Below the pieces are notes generated by a model. It saw only the letters and a list, made by a program, of their open reading frames with translations. It did not search any database and was not told where the DNA came from. A DNA stretch of 33,273 nucleotides from Nitrospiraceae bacterium (GTDB taxonomy: Bacteria > Nitrospirota > Thermodesulfovibrionia > Thermodesulfovibrionales > UBA6898): NCBI GenBank assembly GCA_003153275.1, contig PLXX01000098.1:4985-38257 (forward strand). The letters are read 5' to 3'. Every line of letters begins with the position of its first letter. Position 1 is the stretch's first letter. Of this stretch, positions 8,514 to 16,379 are shown piece by piece. Made by a program: the position numbers and the translations under genes.

Positions 8514-9496
8514 AGGTAACAGCGCTCACCAAACATTACAAAGTCAGGGGCGGACCCAGTGGTGGATTCATGAGTGGATTCGGAGGCGCAGACCCGGTCC
8601 TCAAGGCAGTTGACGGTGTTGATTTTTTAATTAACAAAGATAATGTCCTTGCCCTTGTCGGTGAGAGCGGTTGCGGAAAATCAACCTTGGCGAGGATGGT
8701 GCTCAGACTCATAGAGCCGACCTCAGGGTCGGTCGTGTTCAAGGGTAGTGATGTGCTTCATCTTCGAGGCGATGCACTGAAGGCCTTCAGGAAATCTGTC
8801 CAGATTATTTTTCAGGATCCCTTTGCATCTCTGAACCCGCGTAGGACGGTCTTTGATACCATCACCGAGCCCCTAATAATACACAGACTTGCAAATAGCC
8901 GGGACATGAGGGAATCAGCAGTAGAAATCCTCTCCCGGGTCGGGCTCGGTCCCGATGTCCTGACCCGCTACCCGCACGAGTTTAGCGGGGGGCAGAGGCA
9001 GAGAATCTGCATAGCGCGGGCACTTGCCGTCTCCCCGGAGCTGATCGTGGCGGATGAGCCCTTGTCTGCGCTGGATGTATCGATCCAGGCCCAGATCATC
9101 AACCTCCTGATGGACCTGAAGCAGAAGACCGGGATATCCTTTCTCTTTATAAGCCATGACCTGCGAGTGGTACACTATCTGAGCGACATGATAGGCGTTA
9201 TGTATCTTGGCAAAATCATTGAATACGCATCAACTGATGACCTTTTTGCCCGGCCGATGCATCCCTATACCGTCATGCTGCTTGAATCGGCACCGAAAAT
9301 CAAGGCAGCCAGGGGAGAAGAGACCAGGATACCACCGGCAAAAGGCGAGGCCCCAAGTCCCATCAATATGCCTTCGGGCTGTCCCTTTCATCCGCGATGC
9401 CCGAAAAGGTTCGAGCCATGTGACCGCGACATACCGCAGTTACAGGAAAGCCAGGGAAGACAGGTGTCCTGCCATCTCTGGAACACGAAGAGTTAA
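8501..9496 (+). CDS. Oligopeptide/dipeptide ABC transporter ATPase, OppF/DppF type
   Basis: Second ATPase of the pair, 331 residues. Walker A is GESGCGKST (about 54), the signature is FSGGQRQR, Walker B is LIVADEPLSALD and the switch histidine is in FISHDLRVV. The C-terminal extension again has the four-cysteine set (GCPFHPRC...C...C). OppD and OppF type subunits form a heterodimer, and the 13-bp overlap suggests coupled translation. The stop (9494-9496) overlaps the stop of the convergent redoxin gene. Confidence 0.93.
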   Translation: MELLKVTALTKHYKVRGGPSGGFMSGFGGADPVLKAVDGVDFLINKDNVLALVGESGCGKSTLARMVLRLIEPTSGSVVFKGSDVLHLRGDALKAFRKSVQIIFQDPFASLNPRRTVFDTITEPLIIHRLANSRDMRESAVEILSRVGLGPDVLTRYPHEFSGGQRQRICIARALAVSPELIVADEPLSALDVSIQAQIINLLMDLKQKTGISFLFISHDLRVVHYLSDMIGVMYLGKIIEYASTDDLFARPMHPYTVMLLESAPKIKAARGEETRIPPAKGEAPSPINMPSGCPFHPRCPKRFEPCDRDIPQLQESQGRQVSCHLWNTKS

Positions 9497-10023
9497 AGCA
9501 GTTTTTCTATCTTTGCGAGGATCTCTGCGTCGGTCCAGTCGTATTCCCCGAAAAACTTCTCGACAATCATCCCGTTTCTGTCGATCAGAAATGTGGTCGG
9601 CAGCGAAAACACCTTGAACTGTCTTGCGATCACCTTTCTGCCGTCGAGCAGGACGAGCAGGTCTATGCCTTTTTTGCTGAGAAAGTTCCTGGTGTCGGAT
9701 GAAGATTGATCCACAGATACCGTAACAATCTCAAACCCGTGTGCCTTGAATGTCTTGTTCCTCGAAAGGGACTGCAAAGAAGGCATTTCTTCTGTGCAGG
9801 CAGGGCACCAGGTCGCCCAGAAGGTCAACAGGAAAACCTTGCCCTTCAGAGATGACGACAGATACCTGGCGCCCTTCAGGTCCTTTGTCTCAAATGCAGG
9901 TGCCTGGTTAAGCCTGTCGACCTCAAAGGGAGAGACCGGCTTTTCGGCAGCAGACAATCCACTGGCACAGAGTACCAGTACAAATAACAGTCCTGTAATG
10001 ATAAACGAAAAATTATTATTCAT
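9493..10023 (-). CDS. TlpA-like thiol-disulfide redoxin, exported
   Basis: 176-residue periplasmic thioredoxin-fold protein. The ATG at 10023 is preferred because it opens directly on a signal peptide (MNNNFSFIITGLLFVLVLC...ASGLSAAE). The reading frame upstream is open but not protein-like. The mature part begins FEVDRLNQAPAFETKDLKG, then has the redox motif WATWCPACTEEMPSL (CPAC, about residue 80) and the cis-proline loop SLPTTFLIDRNG. Such proteins reduce or isomerise disulfides, for example in cytochrome c maturation; the partner is unknown. The 3' end overlaps the stop of the convergent ATPase gene. Confidence 0.9.
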   Translation of the reverse strand: MNNNFSFIITGLLFVLVLCASGLSAAEKPVSPFEVDRLNQAPAFETKDLKGARYLSSSLKGKVFLLTFWATWCPACTEEMPSLQSLSRNKTFKAHGFEIVTVSVDQSSSDTRNFLSKKGIDLLVLLDGRKVIARQFKVFSLPTTFLIDRNGMIVEKFFGEYDWTDAEILAKIEKLL

Positions 10024-10153
10024 AGTTATTATTCTACAGAGAAAACGCAGAAAGAGGCAATGTATTCTCAACCTGAAAGTATTTGGTATAGCGTGACGGG
10101 TTGTAGCTGAGAGAAAAATTATACAAAGCTGTTCTTCAGATAGGTCTGAGGGC

Positions 10154-10363
10154 TCAGGTAACGGTAATGCTCCGGCCTTCAAATTTCACGATCTGCCCTT
10201 TTCGTATTTTGCAGCGCTTGCGCAGCTCAACGACGCCGTCAACCATTACCCGTCCTTCAGCAATGAAAGCCTTCGCCATACCACCGCTGTCGCAAAACTG
10301 CATAACCTTCAGCAGGCTGTGCAGTTCGATAAACTCACTGTTTTTGAGCTGAAAATCTTCCAT
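10154..10363 (-). CDS. S4-domain RNA-binding protein (YbcJ-like)
   Basis: 69-residue protein that is essentially one S4 fold: FIELHSLLKVMQF...SGGMAKAFIAEGRVMVDGVVELRKRCKIRKGQIVKF. The G-x-A-x-x-x-I-x-x-G-x-V-x-V-[DN]-G core is the S4 signature, and the length and sequence match the YbcJ/YaaA-like stand-alone S4 proteins. RNA binding is inferred from the fold. It lies 46 bp behind the CBS gene and probably shares its promoter. Confidence 0.88.
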   Translation of the reverse strand: MEDFQLKNSEFIELHSLLKVMQFCDSGGMAKAFIAEGRVMVDGVVELRKRCKIRKGQIVKFEGRSITVT

Positions 10364-10409
10364 CTTCAGCAGGTGAACGGAACGTTGGTTCCGTTGCCTG
10401 CGGGAAGCC

Positions 10410-10838
10410 TCATCCTGAAATGAACAGTTCGAGGTCCTTGATGGTTGTTTCCTTTTCCGAGATTATCATCTTGACCACATCGCGTATGCTCACCAGCCCG
10501 ACGAGGTGTCCTCCTTCCAGAACAGGGAGATGACGAAGATGTCTGCAATTCATTATCTCCATACACTGTTCTGTCGTATCCTCGGGCGAGACGCAATATA
10601 CCGAGATTGTCATAAGTTCACTGACGGGAGTTTCCTTGGATGATCGACCCTTCAGTACTACCTTTCGTGAATAATCCCTTTCAGTGAAGATGCCCAATAA
10701 ACTGCTTCCTTCGACAACAAGCAGGGCGCCAACATCCTTCTCGGCCATGATCTGCAGCGCCTCATAGGCGGTTGTATCGGGCATTATTGTCCAGAAACCC
10801 TTCTCCTTCTGTTCAAGAAGTTTTCGTACGGTGGCCAT
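10410..10838 (-). CDS. Two-CBS-domain protein
   Basis: 142 residues forming one Bateman module: CBS1 about 10-65 (MPDTTAYEALQIMAEKDVGALLVV...LLGIFTERDYSRKV) and CBS2 about 75-130 (VSPEDTTEQCMEIMNCRHLRHLPVLEGGHL written in two parts with VGLVSIRDVVK). Such stand-alone pairs usually sense adenosine nucleotides or SAM; the ligand here is unknown. The Shine-Dalgarno is AAGGAGG about 8 nt before the ATG. A promoter is visible further upstream. Confidence 0.92.
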   Translation of the reverse strand: MATVRKLLEQKEKGFWTIMPDTTAYEALQIMAEKDVGALLVVEGSSLLGIFTERDYSRKVVLKGRSSKETPVSELMTISVYCVSPEDTTEQCMEIMNCRHLRHLPVLEGGHLVGLVSIRDVVKMIISEKETTIKDLELFISG

Positions 10839-10897
10839 ATCCTTTTCCTCCTTAGGTAGTCAATTTCTACCTGAGTCTTTAATATGTCTCTAACTTC

Positions 10898-10926
10898 TTT
10901 TTATCACAATGGGGTCATGCTGTCAA
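10898..10926 (-). promoter_or_regulatory. Promoter of the CBS-S4 unit
   Basis: On the minus strand TTGACA (10926-10921), a 17-bp spacer and TAAAAA (10903-10898). It lies about 60 bp upstream of the CBS start. Confidence 0.5.
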
Positions 10927-11055
10927 CATGAAGTTGCAATGATGATTTCACCTATAGTTTCAATATATAAGAGGACCATGATGCGGTTCGCCACCGGGGG
11001 GCAATGGGTTGCAGCCTCTAAAATCCAGTATCCACAGGTCGATTGCCTTTGGTGG

Positions 11056-11490
11056 CTATTGAATCAGATCTATTGTAAAAGTACTATCGGAAAATTCGTC
11101 TTGCTTCTTTATCAGGAGCCATTCCTTGCTCTTGCCTGACATGCGGACTAAAGCAAACACACCTTTCAGTTTCTTTCCCGCAAAGACTATCTCCAACCGC
11201 TCTGACTCAAGGCTTCCGGCCTTCAACGCATACTCACCGCTGTCCCAGATAAAGACCTTCCCTGCGCCATACTGACCCTGCGGTATCGTCCCCTCAAACC
11301 CTGCATAATCAAGTTCGTGGTCATCGACCATGACTGCCAACCTCTTTTCAGCAGGATTCATGGACGGACCTTTCGGCACGGCCCAGGATTTGAGGACCCC
11401 TTCCATTTCAAGTCTCAGATCAAAATGAAGACGTGTGGCATGATGCTCGTGAACAACAAAGTGCGGCATCCGCTTACCTGACGTCCTCAT
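11056..11490 (-). CDS. Stand-alone LigD-type 3'-phosphoesterase domain
   Basis: 144 residues matching the phosphoesterase (PE) domain of bacterial NHEJ ligase D. In LigD this domain removes 3'-phosphates and ribonucleotides to make ligatable ends. Metal-binding histidines and acids are visible in FVVHEHHATRLHFDLRLE, SWAVPKGPS, VDDHELDYAGFEG and IPQGQYGAGKVFIWD. It starts at 11490 inside the end of the HD gene, or at the ATG at 11469 just after that gene's stop; the second choice lacks only seven residues. No Ku, ligase or primase domain is nearby. It is the last gene of the tol-pal/moaC run. Confidence 0.88.
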   Translation of the reverse strand: MRTSGKRMPHFVVHEHHATRLHFDLRLEMEGVLKSWAVPKGPSMNPAEKRLAVMVDDHELDYAGFEGTIPQGQYGAGKVFIWDSGEYALKAGSLESERLEIVFAGKKLKGVFALVRMSGKSKEWLLIKKQDEFSDSTFTIDLIQ

Positions 11491-12322
11491 GTCGTTTTAT
11501 CGATCTCTCAGGTGATGTGATGGTAGGTTGCGGGCCTAACTTATTTAACCGTTCATGGACATACGAAAGCAGAGAAGCATGGACTCGATTGATTGTTTCT
11601 GTCCGGGGAAGCTGTGCAGCCATCCTGTTGAGATAGTCCTGTTCATCCAGCATCCTGATGGCTTCGTTGAAATTGAGGTCATAGGCCCATGACATCAGCA
11701 TTAATTTGAAGTCGTTCATGGTCCTGAGATTTTTCATTGAAGCGGTATGCCTCTGGTCGATATCCAGAATGATCTCATCGGAATACACAGGAAGGTCAGG
11801 TAGTCCCATGCCTGCCTCTGAGACCATATCGGCCTGATCACTCTCGTAGAATCCAAGGAATATCCGCCAGATATCAAGTTTGTCAGCGTCCCGGACCATT
11901 TTCAGAAGCTGCTGGTGGTCCGGGTCTTCAAGGTCCGGCACCGCTAAGGCGTTATGAAACCGGACGGCGTTTATGATTCCTGCCTGTTCATTTTCAGGAA
12001 TATCATCAAGTACCTGCTCATGTCTGAGGACATCTGCCCCGAGCCTGCCGTGGTTCACCGAGATGCTGTCCCTGAAGGTTTTGTACTTCCCATACTGGGG
12101 AAATCTGCCGATATCATGGAAAAGTGCGGCTGCTTCAGCGATCAGGGATTCATTGATGGTAAGAGCCTGGCTCTCGGCAATACGGGTAATGATGCTGCAG
12201 ACATGGCCGGTATGTTCGATCTTTAGATCAATATTCTTCTGCCCTTCTCTGTCGTCCAGAAAAAAAGTCTGCGTGTACTGGTTGAACCATTTCCTGAAAC
12301 GATCAAGGTCCTCCGGTCTCAC
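11474..12322 (-). CDS. HD-domain phosphohydrolase
   Basis: 282-residue metal-dependent phosphohydrolase of the HD superfamily. The metal ligands are visible as H in EHTGHVCSI, HD in AALFHDIGRFPQYG and a distal D in MVRDADKLDIWRIFLG; further histidines lie in SVNHGRLGADVL and AVRFHNAL. GTG at 12322 is chosen as start because its GTGA overlaps the stop of moaC exactly, whereas an upstream ATG would add 28 residues lying inside moaC. The substrate is unknown. The 3' end overlaps the phosphoesterase gene by up to 17 bp. Confidence 0.85.
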   Translation of the reverse strand: MRPEDLDRFRKWFNQYTQTFFLDDREGQKNIDLKIEHTGHVCSIITRIAESQALTINESLIAEAAALFHDIGRFPQYGKYKTFRDSISVNHGRLGADVLRHEQVLDDIPENEQAGIINAVRFHNALAVPDLEDPDHQQLLKMVRDADKLDIWRIFLGFYESDQADMVSEAGMGLPDLPVYSDEIILDIDQRHTASMKNLRTMNDFKLMLMSWAYDLNFNEAIRMLDEQDYLNRMAAQLPRTETINRVHASLLSYVHERLNKLGPQPTITSPERSIKRHEDVR

Positions 12323-12792
12323 CGCTTGAACGTACCGCTTTTTCCCCCGCTTTTTTTCATGAGCATGATATCGGTTATCGTCATCTCCCTGTCGACTGCC
12401 TTGCACATGTCATAGATCGTCAGCGCAGCTGCCGCAACAGCAGTGAGCGCCTCCATCTCGACGCCGGTCTGTCCGGCGATCTTCACCCTCGCCTCAATGA
12501 CGATGCAATGGGTCTTGGTCTTCGGCCTGCAGTCGACCTGCACCGACGTGATATTCAGCGGATGGCACATCGGGATAATGGCTGCAGTCTTCTTGGCAGC
12601 CATTATCCCTGCGATTCGCGCAACGCCAAGCACATCGCCTTTTTCTATATTATTGATCTGGATCAGCCTGAAGGTCTCTTTCTTCATCAGGACTGTCCCT
12701 TGCGCAACTGCCTCGCGCAAGGTCGATGCCTTGTCAGATACATCCACCATCCGCGCATTGCCCTTTTTGTCAACATGCGTCAGTTGTTTCAT
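12319..12792 (-). CDS. moaC: Cyclic pyranopterin monophosphate synthase MoaC
   Basis: Second step of molybdenum cofactor synthesis: it converts the 3',8-cyclo-GTP made by MoaA into cPMP. The protein has 157 residues, the family norm, starting MKQLTHVDKKGNARMVDVSDK at 12792. Signature parts are IPMCHPLNITSV, GVEMEALTAVAAAALT, IYDMCKAVDREM and LMKKSGGKSG. The ATG overlaps the stop of the upstream moaA-like stub as ATGA, and the stop overlaps the HD gene as GTGA. The rest of the Mo-cofactor pathway is not in the window. Confidence 0.96.
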   Translation of the reverse strand: MKQLTHVDKKGNARMVDVSDKASTLREAVAQGTVLMKKETFRLIQINNIEKGDVLGVARIAGIMAAKKTAAIIPMCHPLNITSVQVDCRPKTKTHCIVIEARVKIAGQTGVEMEALTAVAAAALTIYDMCKAVDREMTITDIMLMKKSGGKSGTFKR

Positions 12793-12878
12793 CCGCCACT
12801 CCCGGACTTGCACCGTTCGGTGACTGCGGTCCTGAGATAGTCGATCGCCCTGAGGAACCCATGCGTGGGGGTGATCAT
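12789..12878 (-). pseudogene. moaA: N-terminal stub of moaA (29 codons)
   Basis: Small reading frame joined to cpoB upstream (ATGA overlap at 12878-12875) and to moaC downstream (ATGA overlap at 12792-12789). It encodes THGFLRAIDYLRTAVTERC followed by KSGSGG and a stop. This matches the start of MoaA, where G-R-x-I-x-Y-L-R-x-S-V-T-D-R-C-N leads into the radical-SAM CxxxCxxC cluster. The frame stops six residues after the first cysteine, so the enzyme core is gone. It is either a relic of a deleted moaA kept because it couples translation, or a real small peptide. The resemblance is clear; the history is inference. Confidence 0.6.
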
Positions 12879-13801
12879 TTTTTCCTGACCGGTTTTTTAT
12901 CAAACTCCGCCAGCCTTTTTTTGGCAAGGGCCGCATCTTTAGAATCAGGGAACTTCTGAATCAGCTTCTCCAGAATCACCCGGGCAGTCTTTTTGTCTCC
13001 GATCTCGGCAAAGGCAAACCCCTGTTTTAAAAGGGCCCCGCTCGTCTTCTCGGTCTCAGGATATTTTTTGAGAAGAGTTTCATAGGCGAGGATAGCGCTC
13101 TCGTAATCTTTCTCGGCGTAATATGTTTCACCGATCCAGAACTGCGCATTGCCTGACAACCTGTGTTTTGGCGAGTCCTTTATAAAGGCGTCAAACTTTA
13201 CCCGTGCTTCCTTATATTTTTTGTCCCTGAAAAGCTGATAGGCGGAATCATACAGTTTGGTATGGTCCTCAACTGCACCTTTTTTGTCCTTATCTTTATC
13301 AACGGCATTCTCGACCGGGGTATCCTCAGGCTTCACCTCTTCAGGACGGGAGTCCTTGTCGGCAAGCGTCTTTTCCGTCTCTGCCGGGGGTCGGTTCTTT
13401 ACCGATTCTTCGAGTGAAGCAAGTTTATCTTTCAGGGTCCTGACCTGGATTTCAATACCACCTATCTGGGCTTTCAGCAGGTCCTTCTCCGCGGTCGAAT
13501 CCTTAAGAATCTTCTCCTGGTAATATCTGCTTTCCTCAAACCTGCCTCTCAGTTCTTGCAGGCCGCTCGTGTTTTCCGAGATCCTGGCGTTCAACTCTCC
13601 CTGGCTGTCGCGGAGCGCACTGAAGGATTCCTCATTGACAACCCTGGCGGTTCGCTCCCTGAGGCCGTCAAGCTCTTTTTTGGCCTGGAGCGTGTCTCGC
13701 TTGAGATTATCAACATCGCGACTGAGCATGTCCATATCACTGTTCGTTGCACAGGCGGCACATGTCAGAAGGAATAATAATCCGGCGATGACTCTTATCA
13801 T
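12875..13801 (-). CDS. cpoB: Tol-Pal system protein CpoB (YbgF)
   Basis: Periplasmic coordinator of Tol-Pal and peptidoglycan synthesis, 308 residues. The start at 13801 (3 bp behind pal) opens on a signal sequence MIRVIAGLLFLLTCAAC with a lipoprotein-like cysteine, so it may be membrane anchored. Residues about 25-125 form the coiled-coil region (heptads, many E/K/L). A charged linker (DKDKDKKGAVED) follows, then three TPRs in the last 130 residues (LYDSAYQLFRDKKYKEARVKF, AQFWIGETYYAEKDYESAI, GALLKQGFAFAEIGDKKTA). Last of the six tol-pal genes. Confidence 0.93.
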   Translation of the reverse strand: MIRVIAGLLFLLTCAACATNSDMDMLSRDVDNLKRDTLQAKKELDGLRERTARVVNEESFSALRDSQGELNARISENTSGLQELRGRFEESRYYQEKILKDSTAEKDLLKAQIGGIEIQVRTLKDKLASLEESVKNRPPAETEKTLADKDSRPEEVKPEDTPVENAVDKDKDKKGAVEDHTKLYDSAYQLFRDKKYKEARVKFDAFIKDSPKHRLSGNAQFWIGETYYAEKDYESAILAYETLLKKYPETEKTSGALLKQGFAFAEIGDKKTARVILEKLIQKFPDSKDAALAKKRLAEFDKKPVRKK

Positions 13802-13803
13802 AG

Positions 13804-14367
13804 TTATTTGCCTGCCTTTGTCAGGACAACAAAATGTGCCCGACGGTTTTTTGCCCAGCATTCCTCAGTCTGCTCCCGGCAAAGAGGTTTTTCCTCACCA
13901 TAACTGATGACATCGATTTTTGATGACGGGACCCCGAGGGCCACTAGGGCATCGCGGACAGCTTTTGCCCTCCGGTCGCCGAGTGCAAGGTTGTATTCGT
14001 TCGTTCCCCTCTCATCGCAGTGACCCTCGACTGAAAGACGCGCTCCGGTATTCTTTGTCATCCATGATGCAATCGATTTCAGCGTAGGCTGGTAATTTTC
14101 CTTAACGTCGTATTTATCGTAATCGAAAAACAGGTCCTTGAAGATACCTTCCAGCTCAGAGACCGAGAGCGTGGAGGCATCTTTTGAATCAATAGATTCG
14201 ATCTTTGTTGGGACCTGCTTGTCGGCGACATTGTCGGCGGTATCCTTCTGTGCCTTGTCCCCTTCTGACTGCTTTTGCTGCTGATCGTCCGGCTTGGTTA
14301 CCTCTTTCTTGGCGCAGCCCGCTGCCACCAACGCCAGCAACAGTAAAATGATTACATACCTTTTCAT
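13804..14367 (-). CDS. pal: Peptidoglycan-associated lipoprotein Pal
   Basis: 187-residue outer-membrane lipoprotein. The signal peptide MKRYVIILLLLALVAAGC ends in a lipobox (VAAGC). A long polar linker rich in K, D and Q follows (about 20-75). The C-terminal OmpA-like domain (about 78-185) has LFFDYDKYDVKE and the peptidoglycan-binding motif GHCDERGTNEYNLALGDRRA. It anchors the outer membrane to the cell wall and contacts TolB. The Shine-Dalgarno GGGAGG precedes the ATG. It lies between tolB and cpoB. Confidence 0.96.
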   Translation of the reverse strand: MKRYVIILLLLALVAAGCAKKEVTKPDDQQQKQSEGDKAQKDTADNVADKQVPTKIESIDSKDASTLSVSELEGIFKDLFFDYDKYDVKENYQPTLKSIASWMTKNTGARLSVEGHCDERGTNEYNLALGDRRAKAVRDALVALGVPSSKIDVISYGEEKPLCREQTEECWAKNRRAHFVVLTKAGK

Positions 14368-14388
14368 GAAAACCTCCCGTAAAAAAAT

Positions 14389-15681
14389 TTAATTGGGGGA
14401 CCATCTTGGACCAAAGGCCTTCAGGTCTCCCGGTGTTATTCTTTTCTGGGCCTCTCCGTCGGCCCGCATGATATAAACAGCCTTTTTCCTGTCACGGTCT
14501 GATATAAAGGAGAGATACCGTCCATCAGGAGAAAAGGACGGGTCTTCGTTATTGCCCTGGTCGGTAAGCCTCAGGAGCTCTGACCCATCCGGCTTGACAA
14601 TAAAGATCTGATTTTTTCCGCCATGTCTGCCGGAAAAGGTTATCCTGTCCCCCAGGGGTGACCACCCCGGCGAGGTATTATAGTTGCCTTCAAAGGTTAT
14701 TCGCCGGATGTCTCCTCCATCAGCCCTCATAACATAAATCTGGGGAGACCCTCCCCGGTCTGAAACAAATGCTATGAAGTTCCCATCCGGTGAAACCGCA
14801 GGAGAGACGTTGATCCCGCGCGTTCCGGTGATTTTTTTGAGGGTGCCGTTGTCGAGCTGATACGAATAAATATCCGGGGTTCCTTCTTTTGATGATGAGA
14901 AGACAAACATGTTGGCGTTTGGGAAAAAATCTCCAGCCATGTTGATCCCCTTGGCAGAAAAGACCCTTTTTTCAGTCATTTTCAGAAAGTCTAACAAATA
15001 TATGCCCCATTGTCTACCACGCTCTGAGGAGTAGATGATCTTTGTTCCGTCAGCTGACCAGTGCGGCGTGAGCATCAATTCTCCTTTCAGCCCCAGTTTC
15101 CGCGGCCGATGCCCATCCCAGTCCATGACGTACATTCCCTTTTCCCCTGCGTCCTCGCCGACAAAAACAATTCTCGTCCGGAAGATGCCCTGCCTGCCGG
15201 TCAACGCCTGGTAGATATCGTTGGCGATGCTGTGGCCCAGTTGTCTGGAGAGATCCTTTTCTGCCTGATACTGTTTATTGAGGATCTCTTTGCCGTCTGC
15301 GGTGTCGTAAAGGATTATGGATACAGACAGGTTTTTGTCTCCTGATACAGATCCCTTGACGACCGCCTCTATCCCAAGCGGCAGCCAGTTCTTCTGGTTG
15401 AACGGCTGTGACGCTGATTCTATATATGAAGACTTGTCTATGTACATAAAGAGACCCGTAAACCCTACATCATCCCTTATGACCTCTGAGATCTCATGCC
15501 CTTGCGGTCCCTGCAGATCAAAGATCGCCAGCGGCAGCTTTTTTATGGAAGGTGATGTAATGTCGATGTAGATCTTTGCCAAGGCAAACGACGGCAGCAG
15601 GAGTGAGGCCAGCATGAGTGTGACTATGAGTACGAATATCAACCGTGAGACGACTCTTTTTGAGCGCTGCTCGGTGTTCAT
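14389..15681 (-). CDS. tolB: Tol-Pal system beta-propeller protein TolB
   Basis: Periplasmic protein of 430 residues that links TolA and Pal. An N-terminal signal anchor or peptide (about 10-35, FVLIVTLMLASLLLPSFA) leads to the TolB N-domain (IYIDITSPSIKKLPLAIFDL). A propeller of PD40/WD40-like blades follows from about residue 190 (LTPHWSADGTKIIYSS, VSPAVSPDGNFIAFVSDRGG, NTSPGWSPLGDRITFSGRHG, EDPSFSPDGRYLSFISDRD). The stop is 21 bp from pal and the start overlaps tolA as ATGA. Confidence 0.96.
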   Translation of the reverse strand: MNTEQRSKRVVSRLIFVLIVTLMLASLLLPSFALAKIYIDITSPSIKKLPLAIFDLQGPQGHEISEVIRDDVGFTGLFMYIDKSSYIESASQPFNQKNWLPLGIEAVVKGSVSGDKNLSVSIILYDTADGKEILNKQYQAEKDLSRQLGHSIANDIYQALTGRQGIFRTRIVFVGEDAGEKGMYVMDWDGHRPRKLGLKGELMLTPHWSADGTKIIYSSERGRQWGIYLLDFLKMTEKRVFSAKGINMAGDFFPNANMFVFSSSKEGTPDIYSYQLDNGTLKKITGTRGINVSPAVSPDGNFIAFVSDRGGSPQIYVMRADGGDIRRITFEGNYNTSPGWSPLGDRITFSGRHGGKNQIFIVKPDGSELLRLTDQGNNEDPSFSPDGRYLSFISDRDRKKAVYIMRADGEAQKRITPGDLKAFGPRWSPN

Positions 15682-16379
15682 GGCGTGAACCTGATTCCCA
15701 ATTCCATTTCGTATGGCGGGGGTGTAACCGGTGATGCAAGTTCAATTGCCTTGAGCACCGACTTGTCAAAAATCCGGTCGCCTGATTTCTTTTCAATCTC
15801 CTGGATCCTGATCACACCATCTTTGGAAATCTTGACAGAAACAACAGTCTCGTGATTTCTGCTGATCGTGTCAGGATATGACCATTGCTTCTGTATCTCA
15901 CTCCTTACCCTGTCGGCATATGTCAGCTCTTCACCCTGGCCTGTACCCTTTTTCTCGCCCCCGCTCTGCGCCCCGGTTTTTACCGACGTCTTTACTACTG
16001 CCCGCGGTTGGTCACTCCCCTTTACCGAAAGCATTGCTTTTTTTAAGTTGGCGAGTTTCTCGAGTTTCTTTTTTGCGTCCAGCGCATGAATGGAATCTTC
16101 GAGCCGCTTCCGGTCTGACTTTGTATCGTGCGGGACTTTCTCTATAGTCCTGGTCATTTCAGCTGCCTTGGGTATTGCTGCAGGTTCAGGAGATTCGGCC
16201 TGACTTTTTTTTGCAGCTGGCTCTGATACGCTGCCTCCCGGAGAAACGAGATTAACAACATACGGCGACGGCATAGTCATCCGGCTGGAATTCTTCAGGA
16301 CGACCAAAGTTATAAGGAAGAGTGTTGCGTGCAGAGCGGCTGAAACAGCAGTTGTCTTCTGGAGGCTCGGCCCCTTCAT
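15678..16379 (-). CDS. tolA: TolA-like / TonB C-terminal domain protein
   Basis: 233 residues: one N-terminal membrane anchor (about 11-29, AVSAALHATLFLITLVVL), a long polar periplasmic linker rich in K, E and A, and a C-terminal TonB/TolA fold from about 150 (YADRVRSEIQKQWSYPDTI, VKISKDGVIRIQEIEKKSGD, SVLKAIELASPVTPPP). Its place between tolR and tolB identifies it as the TolA of this operon, although the C-domain is annotated as TonB in many genomes. It is shorter than E. coli TolA (421). It transmits the inner-membrane motor force to TolB and Pal. Confidence 0.9.
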   Translation of the reverse strand: MKGPSLQKTTAVSAALHATLFLITLVVLKNSSRMTMPSPYVVNLVSPGGSVSEPAAKKSQAESPEPAAIPKAAEMTRTIEKVPHDTKSDRKRLEDSIHALDAKKKLEKLANLKKAMLSVKGSDQPRAVVKTSVKTGAQSGGEKKGTGQGEELTYADRVRSEIQKQWSYPDTISRNHETVVSVKISKDGVIRIQEIEKKSGDRIFDKSVLKAIELASPVTPPPYEMELGIRFTP

